From: Sphingomonas sp.
Lineage (GTDB): Bacteria > Pseudomonadota > Alphaproteobacteria > Sphingomonadales > Sphingomonadaceae
Reading direction: 5' to 3'
NCBI RefSeq assembly: GCF_003248515.1
Contig: NZ_QFOB01000013.1
Span: 1-64,000, forward strand
DNA length: 64,000 nucleotides
The position numbers were made by a program, and so were the translations under genes. Positions 50,298-59,400 of this stretch are shown piece by piece. Below the pieces are notes generated by a model, which ran no database searches, was not told the origin of the DNA, and saw nothing but the letters and a program-made list of their open reading frames with translations. Position 1 is the stretch's first letter. Each line of letters begins with the position of its first letter.

Positions 50298-52006
50298 TCC
50301 GGCCCGTGATCCGTGGCGCTGCCCTGCTGGCTCTGGCGGGCTGGGCGACGATGGCGATGGCGGCGGATCTCGCCGTCGACGGCCCGATCGCGCGGCAGCC
50401 CACAAACTGGACCGCGATCACGATGTTCGCGGGCTTCGTGGCGATCACGCTGTGGATCACGGGCATCGCCGCGCGGCGCACGCGCACCGTATCCGATTTC
50501 TATACGGGTGGCGGCATCACCGGCTTTCAGAACGGGCTCGCCATGGCGGGCGATTATTGTTCGGCCGCCTCGTTCCTCGGCATCACCTCGCAGATCTTCA
50601 ACGATGGCTATGATGGCCTGATCTACGCGATCGGCTTCCTCGTCGGCTGGCCGATCGTGCTGTTCCTGATCGCGGAGAAGCTGCGCAACCTCGGCCGCTT
50701 CACTTTCGCCGACGTCGCTTCCTATCGCTTTCTCCAGGCGCCGGTTCGCAGCTTTTCCGCGATGAGCACATTGCTCGTGGTATCCTTCTATCTCATCGCG
50801 CAGATGGTGGGGGCGGGCCAGCTCATCCAGCTCCTGTTCGGGCTGCCCTATCTCTATGCGATCGTCGTCGTTGGCGGCCTGATGATGGTCTATGTGCTGT
50901 TCGGCGGCATGCGCGCGACATCGTGGGTGCAGATCATCAAGGCCGTTATGCTGCTCTGCGGCGCCAGCTTCCTGGTGCTGGGCGTGATGGCGCATGTGGG
51001 CTTTTCGTTCGAGGCGCTTTTCGCGCGCGCCGTGGAGGTGAAGACGAAGCTGGCGCTGGGCCATGGCCTTTCGGCCGAGGAGGCCGCCGCCAAGGGCCGC
51101 GCGATCATGGGGCCGGGCGGCTTCATCAAGGATCCCGTCTCGGCGCTTTCCTTCGGCTTCGCGCTGATGCTGGGCACGGCCGGCCTGCCGCATATCCTGA
51201 TGCGTTTCTTCACCGTTCCCGATGCCCGCGAGGCGCGCAAGTCGATCCTGTGGGCGACGGTCTGGATCGGCTATTTCTACGCGCTCACCTTCCTGCTCGG
51301 CTTCGGCGCGATCGTGCTGATCTCGTTCGATCCCGGCTATGTGGATGCCGGCGGCGCGCTGCGCGGCGGCAACAACATGGCGGTGATGCACCTGGCCCAC
51401 GCCATCGGCGGAAACCTGTTCCTCGGCTTCATCTCGGCGGTGGCTTTCGCCACGATCCTCGCGGTGGTGGCGGGGCTCACGCTTTCGGCCGCCTCGGCCA
51501 TCTCGCACGACATCTATGCGAGCGTGATCCGCAAGGGGCATGCGGATCCGGTGAAGGAATTGCGCGTGTCGCGCGTGACGACGATCCTGCTCGGCATCGC
51601 CGCGATCATTCTGGGCATCGTATTCGAAAAGCAGAATGTGGCCTTCATGGTGAGCCTGGCCTTCGCGCTGGCCGCCTCGGGCAACTTTCCCGTGCTGGTG
51701 ATGTCGCTGCTCTGGAAGGGATGCACGACGAGAGGCGCGGCATGGGGCGGGGCGATCGGCCTGCTGAGCGCATTCGTGCTGACCGTGCTGTCACCGGTGA
51801 TCTGGGTCGCGATATTCCACTTCGAGAGCGCGATCTTCCCCTACAGTTCGCCGGCCCTCTTTTCGGTCCCGATCGCGTTTTTCTCGATCTGGCTGATATC
51901 GGTGCTCGATCGTTCCCCGCGCGCGGCGGTGGACAAGGCGGGCTATCCGCAGCAGCGGCTCCGGTCCGAAACCGGAATCGGTGTACACAGTCCCAGCGAT
52001 CACTGA
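50294..52006 (+). CDS. actP: Sodium/solute symporter, ActP (acetate) type
   Basis: A 570-residue inner-membrane transporter with about 13 helices and an N-terminal signal-like helix (IRGAALLALAGWATMAMA). Diagnostic SSS motifs include TVSDFYTGGGITGFQNGLAMAGDYCSAASFLG and LGTAGLPHILMRFFTVPDARE, both well kept. It matches the cation/acetate symporter group, importing acetate and other short monocarboxylates with Na+. Coupled by ATGA to the DUF485 gene. The symbol is by family; the substrate is not tested and could be a related short acid. Confidence 0.9.
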   Translation: MIRPVIRGAALLALAGWATMAMAADLAVDGPIARQPTNWTAITMFAGFVAITLWITGIAARRTRTVSDFYTGGGITGFQNGLAMAGDYCSAASFLGITSQIFNDGYDGLIYAIGFLVGWPIVLFLIAEKLRNLGRFTFADVASYRFLQAPVRSFSAMSTLLVVSFYLIAQMVGAGQLIQLLFGLPYLYAIVVVGGLMMVYVLFGGMRATSWVQIIKAVMLLCGASFLVLGVMAHVGFSFEALFARAVEVKTKLALGHGLSAEEAAAKGRAIMGPGGFIKDPVSALSFGFALMLGTAGLPHILMRFFTVPDAREARKSILWATVWIGYFYALTFLLGFGAIVLISFDPGYVDAGGALRGGNNMAVMHLAHAIGGNLFLGFISAVAFATILAVVAGLTLSAASAISHDIYASVIRKGHADPVKELRVSRVTTILLGIAAIILGIVFEKQNVAFMVSLAFALAASGNFPVLVMSLLWKGCTTRGAAWGGAIGLLSAFVLTVLSPVIWVAIFHFESAIFPYSSPALFSVPIAFFSIWLISVLDRSPRAAVDKAGYPQQRLRSETGIGVHSPSDH

Positions 52007-52214
52007 ACACAGAACGCTGAGTACTGGGCATTGAGCGTGGGGCGGAAAGGCCGGCGTCGCCCGGGCGCACGGGGAAGCGAAAGCGCGCCTTGTGCCTGCA
52101 ATGTCGGTTATTTCTTGATGTAGGCTGCCGACGCGTCCACGCCGGATCCGTCGTGTTGATGCCGCTTTCCCTTCCCGCCTTCCCCTCCATTCGCCCTTTT
52201 CGAGCGGATTTCGT

Positions 52215-53732
52215 ATGTTGAGGCCGCGCCGGCGGGGGCTCGCTTCGGTCAATGCGGAGGTTCGCGACGGGATCGTGCCCGCCGCAGGCGCGCTGGCCAA
52301 AACGCGCGACGTGGGGCCTGCCGGCTCCGGCCAGAATTATCGCATCGTCGCGCTCATCATCGCCAGCGCCCTGTTCATGGAATTCGTGGACGCGACCGTC
52401 CTGGCGACCGCATTGCCGACGATGGCGCGCGATTTCGGCGTGCCGGCGCCGACGATGAGCATCGCGTTGACATCCTATCTTCTGGCGCTGGCGATCTTCA
52501 TCCCGGCCTCCGGCGTGCTGGCGGATCGATATGGATCGCGCGTGATATTTCGGGCGGCCATCCTGCTGTTCATGGTCGGCAGCCTTGCCTGCGGGCAGGC
52601 GCCCACTCTTGAGATCATCGTCGTCGCGCGGTTTGTGCAGGGCATTGGCGGCGCGATGATGATCCCCGTCGGCAGGCTCGTGCTGCTCCGCTCGGTCGCG
52701 AAGAAGGATATGGTCGATGCCATGTCCTGGCTGCTGGTGCCGGCGCTGATCGGGCCGATCCTGGGGCCGCCTCTCGGGGGCTTCATCGTCACCTATCTCG
52801 ATTGGCGCTGGATCTTCTACATCAACCTGCCGGTGGGGCTGCTCGGCTTCTGGCTGGTGGGGCGGTTCATCGCCAATTTCCGCGAGGATCATCCGCCGAG
52901 CTTCGATGTCAGGGGCTTTTTCCTGAGCGGCATATCGCTCGGCAGCCTCCTGTTCGGCTTCGAGATGCTGAGCCATCCGGGGGAGGGACGGGCGGCCCTC
53001 CTGCTGGTGGCGATCGGCCTTGTCGCGGGCGCGCGCTATGTGGCGGGGGCGTGGCGGCGCAAGAATGCGATCCTCGATCTGGGGCTGCTGCGGGACGAGA
53101 CCTTTCGCCTGTCCGTGATCGCGGGATCGATCATGCGCATCACGCAGGGCGCGCAGCCCTTCCTGCTGCCGCTGATGATGCAGATCGGCTTCGGCTTTTC
53201 GGCGGCGCGTAGCGGATCGATCACGGTGGCCACCGCGATCGGATCTCTCGCAATGAAGGCGTTCGCGCCGCGCATCCTGCGTCGCTTCGGGTTCCGGCGG
53301 GCGCTGATCGTAAATGGCGTGCTGGCGGCGGCCGGCTATGCCGTCTGCGGTTTCTTCGGGCCGGCCTGGCCGCTCTGGGGCATTTTCGGCGTTCTGGTTT
53401 TCGCGGGCTTCTTCATGTCCTTCCAGTTCACCGCCTATAACACGATCGCCTATGACGGCATCGACAAGCGGCAGATGAGCAGCGCCACCGCTTTCTATTC
53501 CACGCTCCAGCAACTGATGCTTTCGCTGGGCATATGCATAGGCGCTCTGGCTCTGCATGGTGCGATGCTGGCCCGTGGCCATGCCGCACCCGCGCCCGCC
53601 GATTTTTCCACCGCTTTCTGGATCGTCACGGGCCTGTCACTCACCGCGACCTTCTGGAACCTTCGTTTCAGCGATGGCGCGGGGCGCGAAATCAGCGGCC
53701 ACGGCATGCCTTCCGACGAGGCCGTCGACTGA
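52215..53732 (+). CDS. MFS drug:H+ antiporter, DHA2 (14-TMS) type
   Basis: A 505-residue exporter-like MFS protein. The first helix region has the motif MEFVDATVLATALPTMARDFGV (in pieces), typical of EmrB/QacA-type DHA2 proteins, with LADRYGSRVIFRAAILLF in loop 2-3 and the motif C-like LVPALIGPILGPPLGGFIV. No adaptor gene is adjacent, so it may act alone. The N-terminal 35 residues are not hydrophobic; a later start is possible. The 208-base upstream spacer shows no clear feature. Confidence 0.88.
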   Translation: MLRPRRRGLASVNAEVRDGIVPAAGALAKTRDVGPAGSGQNYRIVALIIASALFMEFVDATVLATALPTMARDFGVPAPTMSIALTSYLLALAIFIPASGVLADRYGSRVIFRAAILLFMVGSLACGQAPTLEIIVVARFVQGIGGAMMIPVGRLVLLRSVAKKDMVDAMSWLLVPALIGPILGPPLGGFIVTYLDWRWIFYINLPVGLLGFWLVGRFIANFREDHPPSFDVRGFFLSGISLGSLLFGFEMLSHPGEGRAALLLVAIGLVAGARYVAGAWRRKNAILDLGLLRDETFRLSVIAGSIMRITQGAQPFLLPLMMQIGFGFSAARSGSITVATAIGSLAMKAFAPRILRRFGFRRALIVNGVLAAAGYAVCGFFGPAWPLWGIFGVLVFAGFFMSFQFTAYNTIAYDGIDKRQMSSATAFYSTLQQLMLSLGICIGALALHGAMLARGHAAPAPADFSTAFWIVTGLSLTATFWNLRFSDGAGREISGHGMPSDEAVD

Positions 53733-53832
53733 CCTGACTCGTCGCGCCTTCGGGCCGCTGCGCGAGGCAACGAAATCCTGTGCGGAAGTCTCGGATCGGC
53801 CCCGTCTCTGGATCGAGGCGGAGACGTTGTTG

Positions 53833-54882
53833 ATGAACATGCGAATGGTGTTGGGGCGGGGATTGGCCTTGGGGGTGCTGGCGCTGGCGCCGCTCCCCGC
53901 AATGGCCACGAAGGTTTCCACGCCGGAAGCGGCCGGCCTCTCGATCCTGACCTACAATGTCGAGGGATTGCCCTGGCCCGTGCGGTTCGGGCGCGCGGCG
54001 AAGCTGGCCCGGATATCGTCGACGCTGAACGGGCTGCGCGCGCACGGCAGGCAGCCGCACGTGATCGTGCTGCAGGAGGCTTTCTCGCCGGAGGCCAAGG
54101 CGATCGCCCGGCAGGCTGGCTATCGTTATGTGGTGGATGGTCCTTCGAAGACGCTGGCGGGCGCATCCGCGCAGACGGCGGCGGATCGCGCCTTCGCGGC
54201 CGGCGCCAGTCTGTGGCGGGGGGAAACGCAGGGCAAGTGGCTGGACAGCGGCCTGCGCATCGCCTCCGATTATCCGATCGTCGCGGTGCGGCGTATGGCC
54301 TATCCGGCCTTCGCCTGTGCGGGCTTCGATTGCCTGGCCAACAAGGGCGCGCTGGCGGTGATGATCCGGGTGCCGGGCGTCGCCGATCCGGTCTCGCTGG
54401 TCGCGACGCACCTGAATTCGCGCGTCGCCTCGCATGCTTCCAACGAACGCGCGCTCTATGCCTATCAGCGGCAGATGGATGCGCTGGGCACCTTCGTTCG
54501 CGATGTGGTTCCCGCGCATGATCCCTTCATCCTCGCCGGCGATCTGAATGTCGGGCCGAAGATCGAGCGGCGGGCCTATCTGGCGCGCAGCACCGCCTTG
54601 TGGCGCACGGATGCGCCGCTCAACGTGGCGATGACGGCCTGCCTGCCCGACCCTGCCTGCGCGAAAGGCAACATCGCGGATCTGCGCTTCAGCAACAGGC
54701 GGGCGCGGGATTGGCAATTCTATTCGCCCGGCCCGCGCACCGGCGTGAAGATCGCAGCCATAAATGGGCTGTTCGGGCGCGATCCCAGCGGCGCGATGCT
54801 TTCCGATCATGTCGGCTATGTCGCCTCCTATCTGTTGACCGCGGCGAAGACAGCGGCGCCGATCACCGTCGCGTCGCGGTAA
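53833..54882 (+). CDS. Secreted endonuclease/exonuclease/phosphatase (EEP) family protein
   Basis: A 349-residue secreted enzyme with signal peptide (MRMVLGRGLALGVLALAPLPAMA). The EEP fold shows LSILTYNVEGLP, VIVLQEAFS with the metal-binding Glu, VATHLNSR, FILAGDLNVGP with the catalytic Asp/Asn, and LSDHVGYVA with the final His. Bacterial secreted members include sphingomyelinase C-like phosphodiesterases as well as nucleases. Start is ATG 53833 (or 53839). It lies seven bases before a glycosyltransferase gene and may be linked to envelope lipid or glycan turnover, but substrate is unknown. Confidence 0.88.
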   Translation: MNMRMVLGRGLALGVLALAPLPAMATKVSTPEAAGLSILTYNVEGLPWPVRFGRAAKLARISSTLNGLRAHGRQPHVIVLQEAFSPEAKAIARQAGYRYVVDGPSKTLAGASAQTAADRAFAAGASLWRGETQGKWLDSGLRIASDYPIVAVRRMAYPAFACAGFDCLANKGALAVMIRVPGVADPVSLVATHLNSRVASHASNERALYAYQRQMDALGTFVRDVVPAHDPFILAGDLNVGPKIERRAYLARSTALWRTDAPLNVAMTACLPDPACAKGNIADLRFSNRRARDWQFYSPGPRTGVKIAAINGLFGRDPSGAMLSDHVGYVASYLLTAAKTAAPITVASR

Positions 54883-54889
54883 CGATCCG

Positions 54890-55987
54890 ATGGCCATCAC
54901 GTCTGTCGGGATCGTCCTGCATGATTTCGCGCTGGGCGGCACGGAGCGGATCGCCGTCCGCCTCGGCCGGGCCTGGGCGGAGCAGGGCGTGGACGTGCGC
55001 GTCTTCTGCGGGGAGGATACGGGGCCGCTCAGGAGCTTTCTGGGGAAGAATATTCCGGTGCTGGCGGCCGAGCCGGCCTTGCCGCGCGCGCAACGCGACA
55101 GGGGGCGCCTCGCGATCGCGGCGGCAGAGGAATTCGCGCGCGATCCCGTGGATGCGGTGTTCGTGCCCGGCAATTATCACTGGCCGGTCGCGCACCGGCT
55201 GACGCGGATGGCGCGGGGGCGCCGCCCGGTCGTCGCGGCGCAAATCAGCGCGGCGGTGTGCAAGCCGCAGCGCGGCCCCGTCCGCCAGCGTGCCTATGAC
55301 TGGCAGATGCGTCGCCTGCTGAAGAAAGCGGACGGATTGATCGCGCTTTCCGGCGCGGCGCGCGTGCAGGTGGAGGATATCGTCTCCGGCCCGGCGGTGC
55401 GATCCATCCCCTCGCCGGCGCTGGATGATGTGCTGCCGCCGCCGACGCAGGCCGAAGGACGGATGGTGATGGCCGCCGGCCGGCTTGTTCCCGAAAAGGG
55501 CTTCGGCATGCTGATCGAGGCCTTCGCACGGACCAGGGATCCCGATGCGATGCTGACGATCGTGGGCGAAGGGCCTGATGAGGGGCGGTTGCGCGCGCTG
55601 ATCGGCGCGCTGAATCTGGAGGATCGCGTGACGCTGGCCGGCTATCAGCCGGATATTCGCCCGTGGCTGGATCGCGCGCGCCTGTTCGTCCTGTCCTCCG
55701 ATTATGAAGGCTATCCGGCCGTGATGATCGAGGCGCTGGCCGCCGGCCGACCGGTGATCGCCACCGATTGTACGCCGGCCACCAGCGAATTGCTCACCTC
55801 GCCCGATCGCGGGATGGTGGTGCCGGTGGGCTTTGCGGCGAGCATGGCGGCGGCAATCGATACGATGCTGGCCCGCCCCGCTCCGGATGCCGCGCAGTTG
55901 GCGGTGGCGGTGGATCGCCATCGGCTGGGCCATGTGGCGCGGCTGTATCTGGACTTCTTCGCGGAGCTGGCTACGCGCCGGGTGTGA
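54890..55987 (+). CDS. Glycosyltransferase family 4 protein
   Basis: A 365-residue GT-B glycosyltransferase. The N-terminal half has LHDFALGGTERIAVRL (acceptor side), and the C-terminal half has AAGRLVPEKGFGMLIEAF, VGEGPDEGRL and the sugar-nucleotide-binding EGYPAVMIEALAAGRPVIATD, the ExxxxxxxE motif of GT4. Cytoplasmic, adding a sugar to a lipid-linked or exported glycan. Its stop overlaps the next transferase start as GTGA. Confidence 0.93.
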   Translation: MAITSVGIVLHDFALGGTERIAVRLGRAWAEQGVDVRVFCGEDTGPLRSFLGKNIPVLAAEPALPRAQRDRGRLAIAAAEEFARDPVDAVFVPGNYHWPVAHRLTRMARGRRPVVAAQISAAVCKPQRGPVRQRAYDWQMRRLLKKADGLIALSGAARVQVEDIVSGPAVRSIPSPALDDVLPPPTQAEGRMVMAAGRLVPEKGFGMLIEAFARTRDPDAMLTIVGEGPDEGRLRALIGALNLEDRVTLAGYQPDIRPWLDRARLFVLSSDYEGYPAVMIEALAAGRPVIATDCTPATSELLTSPDRGMVVPVGFAASMAAAIDTMLARPAPDAAQLAVAVDRHRLGHVARLYLDFFAELATRRV

Positions 55988-57072
55988 CCCGTCCGATCCG
56001 CATCGCCTATGTGATCAATTCGGTGGAAGGCGGCGGCGCTGCCCTGCCGGTGCCCTCGGTGGCGGCGGTGCTGCGTCGGCTGGGCGCCGAGGTCCGCATT
56101 TTCGCGCTGACCCCGCGCGATCGGCGGGCAGTGGCGCCGATGGAGGCGGCGGGGCTGGCCGTCACCGTCCGCCCCGGCGGCGAAAAGGATCATGCCGCCG
56201 CCGCGCGCTGGCTGGATCGCGAGCTGCGCGCCTGGCGGCCCACCGTGATCTGGACATCGCTCACGCGCGCGACGTTGCTGGGGCAGCTGGTGGGCCTGCG
56301 TCTGCGTCTGCCGGTCGTCAGCTGGCAGCATGCGGCATTCCTCAAGCCCGCCAATCTCTTCCTGTTGCGCCGGCTGAACCGGCTTTCGCGGCTGTGGATC
56401 GGGGATTCGCAGATGATCAGCGATCTCACGGCCGAGCGGCTCGGCATCGGCCCCGATCGCCTCATGACCTGGCCGATCTTCCGTGCGGATCCCGATGCGA
56501 TGCAGGCGCCGGCCTGGAAGCCGGGCGAGACGATCCGCATCGGCACGCTGGGGCGGCTTCATCCGGTGAAGGGCTATGATGTGCTGATCGCGGCGCTGGC
56601 GATGCTGCCGCCTCTGCCCGTGGCGTGGGAGGTCGCGATCGGCGGCGACGGGGCCGAGCGATCGGCGCTCGAACAGGCGATCGCGAGCGCCGGCCTCTCC
56701 CATGTGCGGCTGGCGGGCTATGTCGATCCGGCCAGTTTTCTTGCCGGGCTGCACCTGTATGTGCAGCCTTCGCGATCGGAGGGGCTGTGCATCGCGGCGC
56801 ATGAGGCGATGCAGGCGGGGCTCCCTGTCCTGGCATCGGCCGTGGGGGCGCTGACCCGATCGATCGACGATCGGGTGGGGCGGCTCGTGCCGCCCGGCGA
56901 TCCGGCCGCGCTGGCGGCGGCGCTCGCGGATCTGCTGCGGCAGCCGGAACGGCTGGCCGTGCTCGGCGCCGCAGGGCGGGAGCGCCTGCTGACCCATTAT
57001 GGGCCAGCGACGTTCGAGGCCGCGGGCAAGGCGATCCTGGATCGGATCAGCACCTTCCAGGCGCGCACCTAG
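55984..57072 (+). CDS. Glycosyltransferase family 4 protein
   Basis: A 362-residue GT-B enzyme starting at GTG 55984, overlapping the preceding transferase stop. N-terminal AYVINSVEGGGAALPV, then IGTLGRLHPVKGYDVLIAAL and the PSRSEGLCIAAHEAMQAGLPVLAS motif with two Glu are clear. The frame is open upstream for 72 codons inside the preceding gene, but the start after it is the normal N-terminus. It likely adds a second sugar to the same glycan as its partner. Confidence 0.92.
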   Translation: MTRPIRIAYVINSVEGGGAALPVPSVAAVLRRLGAEVRIFALTPRDRRAVAPMEAAGLAVTVRPGGEKDHAAAARWLDRELRAWRPTVIWTSLTRATLLGQLVGLRLRLPVVSWQHAAFLKPANLFLLRRLNRLSRLWIGDSQMISDLTAERLGIGPDRLMTWPIFRADPDAMQAPAWKPGETIRIGTLGRLHPVKGYDVLIAALAMLPPLPVAWEVAIGGDGAERSALEQAIASAGLSHVRLAGYVDPASFLAGLHLYVQPSRSEGLCIAAHEAMQAGLPVLASAVGALTRSIDDRVGRLVPPGDPAALAAALADLLRQPERLAVLGAAGRERLLTHYGPATFEAAGKAILDRISTFQART

Positions 57073-57103
57073 ACGGAAGGCACCGGCCGTCGGCGAGGAG
57101 GGC

Positions 57104-58009
57104 TCAGCGCCGTTTGCGAATCTCTCGCCGGATGCGCTCGCCGAGCTGGATGGAAAGGCCGTGGAGCGAAAGCTCGGTGCGCTTCATGTCCACGAGCGTG
57201 ATGTCGCCCGCGCCGGACAATGTGTGCAGCCCCTCCACGAAGGGCGCCGCATCGGCGGGCGCGCGGAGCGGCTTGCCGAGCGTGGCGGAGAAGACCTCGG
57301 GGGTCAGCCGGTCGATCACCAGCGGGCTGATCGCTCCGCCATAGGTGGCGCTGCAATCCTGCACCGGGAGGGTGATCCTGCCATCGCGCACAAACGGGGT
57401 GCCGCCCGGGCGGGAGCCGGCCGGATCGCGGCGGACGGGATTGGCCGGGTGCGGCGTCCACGGTCCGGTCAACCGATCCGCATGGGCGACGTAGAGCGCG
57501 CCGGTCTTGTCCTCCTCCGCATCCGCCGACGTATAGAAAAGCCACCAGCGGCCATCATGGAATAACGGGGTCGCGTCGATCGGCACATGATCCACCGCGA
57601 TTACGTGCGCTGCTTCCCAGCGATAGGGAAATTCCCGCGCGCGATAGAGGGTGAGGCGGCCCGATTTGTGCGCCTCCGGCAGCATCCACGTCTCGCCGTC
57701 CGCCTCGAACACATAGGGGTAGGAGAGGTGGAAGGGCTCGATCAGCGCCGGGCCGCGCTCGATCAGCGCATAATCGGCATCATAGACGAGCGCCTCGATC
57801 CAGCCCACGCGATCGCGATAATCATAACCCTCGACGAAGACATGCAGGCGCCCGTCACGCCACAGGCCGAAAGGATCCGCCATGAACCGGAACGACTCCA
57901 TCGGCGGCAGCCAGTGGCGTGCGAAGCCTTCGATCGATCCCTTCGCGATGATGTTCGCGATCGGCGCCCCGACGATCGCCGGTCGCCATATGTCCTTGCG
58001 TAAAGGCAT
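57104..58009 (-). CDS. GINT1-like/GH43-type five-bladed propeller protein
   Basis: A 301-residue protein without a signal peptide. Repeated propeller-like blocks appear: FMADPFGLWRDGRLHVFVEGYDY, YPYVFEADGETWMLPEAHKSG, DATPLFHDGRWWLFYTSADAE and GTPFVRDGRITLPVQDCS. This pattern is that of the N-terminal domain of glucosamine inositolphosphorylceramide transferase 1 and of GH43-like propellers. In bacteria the role is not settled; a glycan-modifying or glycolipid-related enzyme is plausible given the locus. Convergent with the GT4 pair and upstream of a TagB-like gene's end; its start is M at 58009. Confidence 0.7.
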   Translation of the reverse strand: MPLRKDIWRPAIVGAPIANIIAKGSIEGFARHWLPPMESFRFMADPFGLWRDGRLHVFVEGYDYRDRVGWIEALVYDADYALIERGPALIEPFHLSYPYVFEADGETWMLPEAHKSGRLTLYRAREFPYRWEAAHVIAVDHVPIDATPLFHDGRWWLFYTSADAEEDKTGALYVAHADRLTGPWTPHPANPVRRDPAGSRPGGTPFVRDGRITLPVQDCSATYGGAISPLVIDRLTPEVFSATLGKPLRAPADAAPFVEGLHTLSGAGDITLVDMKRTELSLHGLSIQLGERIRREIRKRR

Positions 58010-58056
58010 GCCCGCGTTCGTGCCCGCTCAGCGGCGGCTTGCCAAGGGAAGGGATG

Positions 58057-59283
58057 TCAGGCGGCGTGGGCGGGCGAGCCGATCGCCGGCATCGCCGGCA
58101 TGCGATCGGGCATCGCGGTGGTGGTCGGCGCATGGCCGAGCACGCTCATGATCGCGCGCGCCGCGCGCGCCGAGGAAGGCTCCGCCGTCAGCTCGAAGCT
58201 GCGGTCGAACAGGGCTCGCTGCACCGGGCGATAGCGATCGTGGCCCGCAATGGCGCGATCCAGCGCCGCGCCGAGATCGGAGGGATCGGGGATCACCTCG
58301 CCCGCCTGCCAGTGCGTGTAATTCCGGTCGTTCGCCCAATCCGCGCCATTGCTGTTGATGAACAGGCAGGGGCGCGGCGTGTACAGGAATTCGTATATCT
58401 GGCTGCTCACGTCGCCCAGATAGATGTCGGCCATGCGGGTATAGGTCATGTTCGTGGAGGCCCGGCTGCCCAGATCGACATGAATGTTCGGCGCTGAAAG
58501 CACGCGCGGATCGATCCGGCCGGGACGATCGATGCGGAATTTGTCGATCGTCACCACGAACGGCCGGTGAAACAGCATCACATGCGGCGCGAAGATCAGG
58601 TTGAAACGATCATCCTTCAGGAAATGGTCGAGCACCTGCTGCCCGTGCGCGAACCAGGAGGAAAGATGCGGCGACGGGTGCGGATTGTAGAGCACCGTCG
58701 GCTTCGTGGGATCCGCGAACGGCGACGGGGGAAGCTTCGTCTCCATGAGATCGAACTTGGGGTAGCCGACCACGCTCATGCGGCTCGCCTCGACGCCGGC
58801 ATCGCGCGATAGCCGCTCGACGATCTTGCTGCCCGAGACGAGCACATGATCGAACTGCGCGCTCGCCTTGTTGAAGCCGATCGCGCGATCGCCGGCGCCG
58901 TGGCGCGTGTGGATGATCCTGAGGTGATCCAGCCTGTAGCGGGTCTTGAGCAGCAGCGATGTCTTCTCGGCCACAACTAGAGCGTCGAGCTTGCGGAAGA
59001 AATCGAGATTGTCGCGATAGATGGCGATCTTGGAAACGGGCACCACCGCCTCCAGCAGGGCGCTGGCGACACGCGAACCGGTCCGGCGGAGCCCAAGGCG
59101 CACGATCGGCAGATAGACGCCGAGAAGCACCGAAAGCCGCGTGACCTCCGCCGCCAGTGCATCGGTCGTCACGGCAGCGACGATCTCCACATCGGGATGG
59201 GCCCGGCGAAGCGCCACCGCGATGGGCAGCGAATGCGCGACCTGATGGATCTGGTCGTGATTGAACAGGAATCCGATCTTCAT
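58057..59283 (-). CDS. CDP-glycerol glycerophosphotransferase/TagB-like glycosyltransferase
   Basis: A 408-residue GT-B-fold protein. The N-terminus GFLFNHDQIHQVAHSLPIAVALRRAHP lies in a family of polymer-forming transferases; IIHTRHGAGDRAIG, PTVLYNPHPSPHL, and MADIYLGDVSSQIYEFLYTPRPCLFINS near the C-terminus are typical of the TagB/TagF-like group. It would add an alditol-phosphate or sugar-phosphate unit to a lipid carrier or glycan. The start at ATG 59283 (MKIGFLF) is preferred over 59310, nine codons upstream. Transcribed divergently from the flippase. Confidence 0.78.
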   Translation of the reverse strand: MKIGFLFNHDQIHQVAHSLPIAVALRRAHPDVEIVAAVTTDALAAEVTRLSVLLGVYLPIVRLGLRRTGSRVASALLEAVVPVSKIAIYRDNLDFFRKLDALVVAEKTSLLLKTRYRLDHLRIIHTRHGAGDRAIGFNKASAQFDHVLVSGSKIVERLSRDAGVEASRMSVVGYPKFDLMETKLPPSPFADPTKPTVLYNPHPSPHLSSWFAHGQQVLDHFLKDDRFNLIFAPHVMLFHRPFVVTIDKFRIDRPGRIDPRVLSAPNIHVDLGSRASTNMTYTRMADIYLGDVSSQIYEFLYTPRPCLFINSNGADWANDRNYTHWQAGEVIPDPSDLGAALDRAIAGHDRYRPVQRALFDRSFELTAEPSSARAARAIMSVLGHAPTTTAMPDRMPAMPAIGSPAHAA

Positions 59284-59400
59284 GCCACCATGACGGCGCC
59301 GATCGGCCATTCCCGCAGTCGTTTTTTTCAGCGCGATCCGTTTACGGATTTTGATGGCATCGAGGCTTGAGCCTGCCGGGCACGCCCCTAAAGGAAGCCG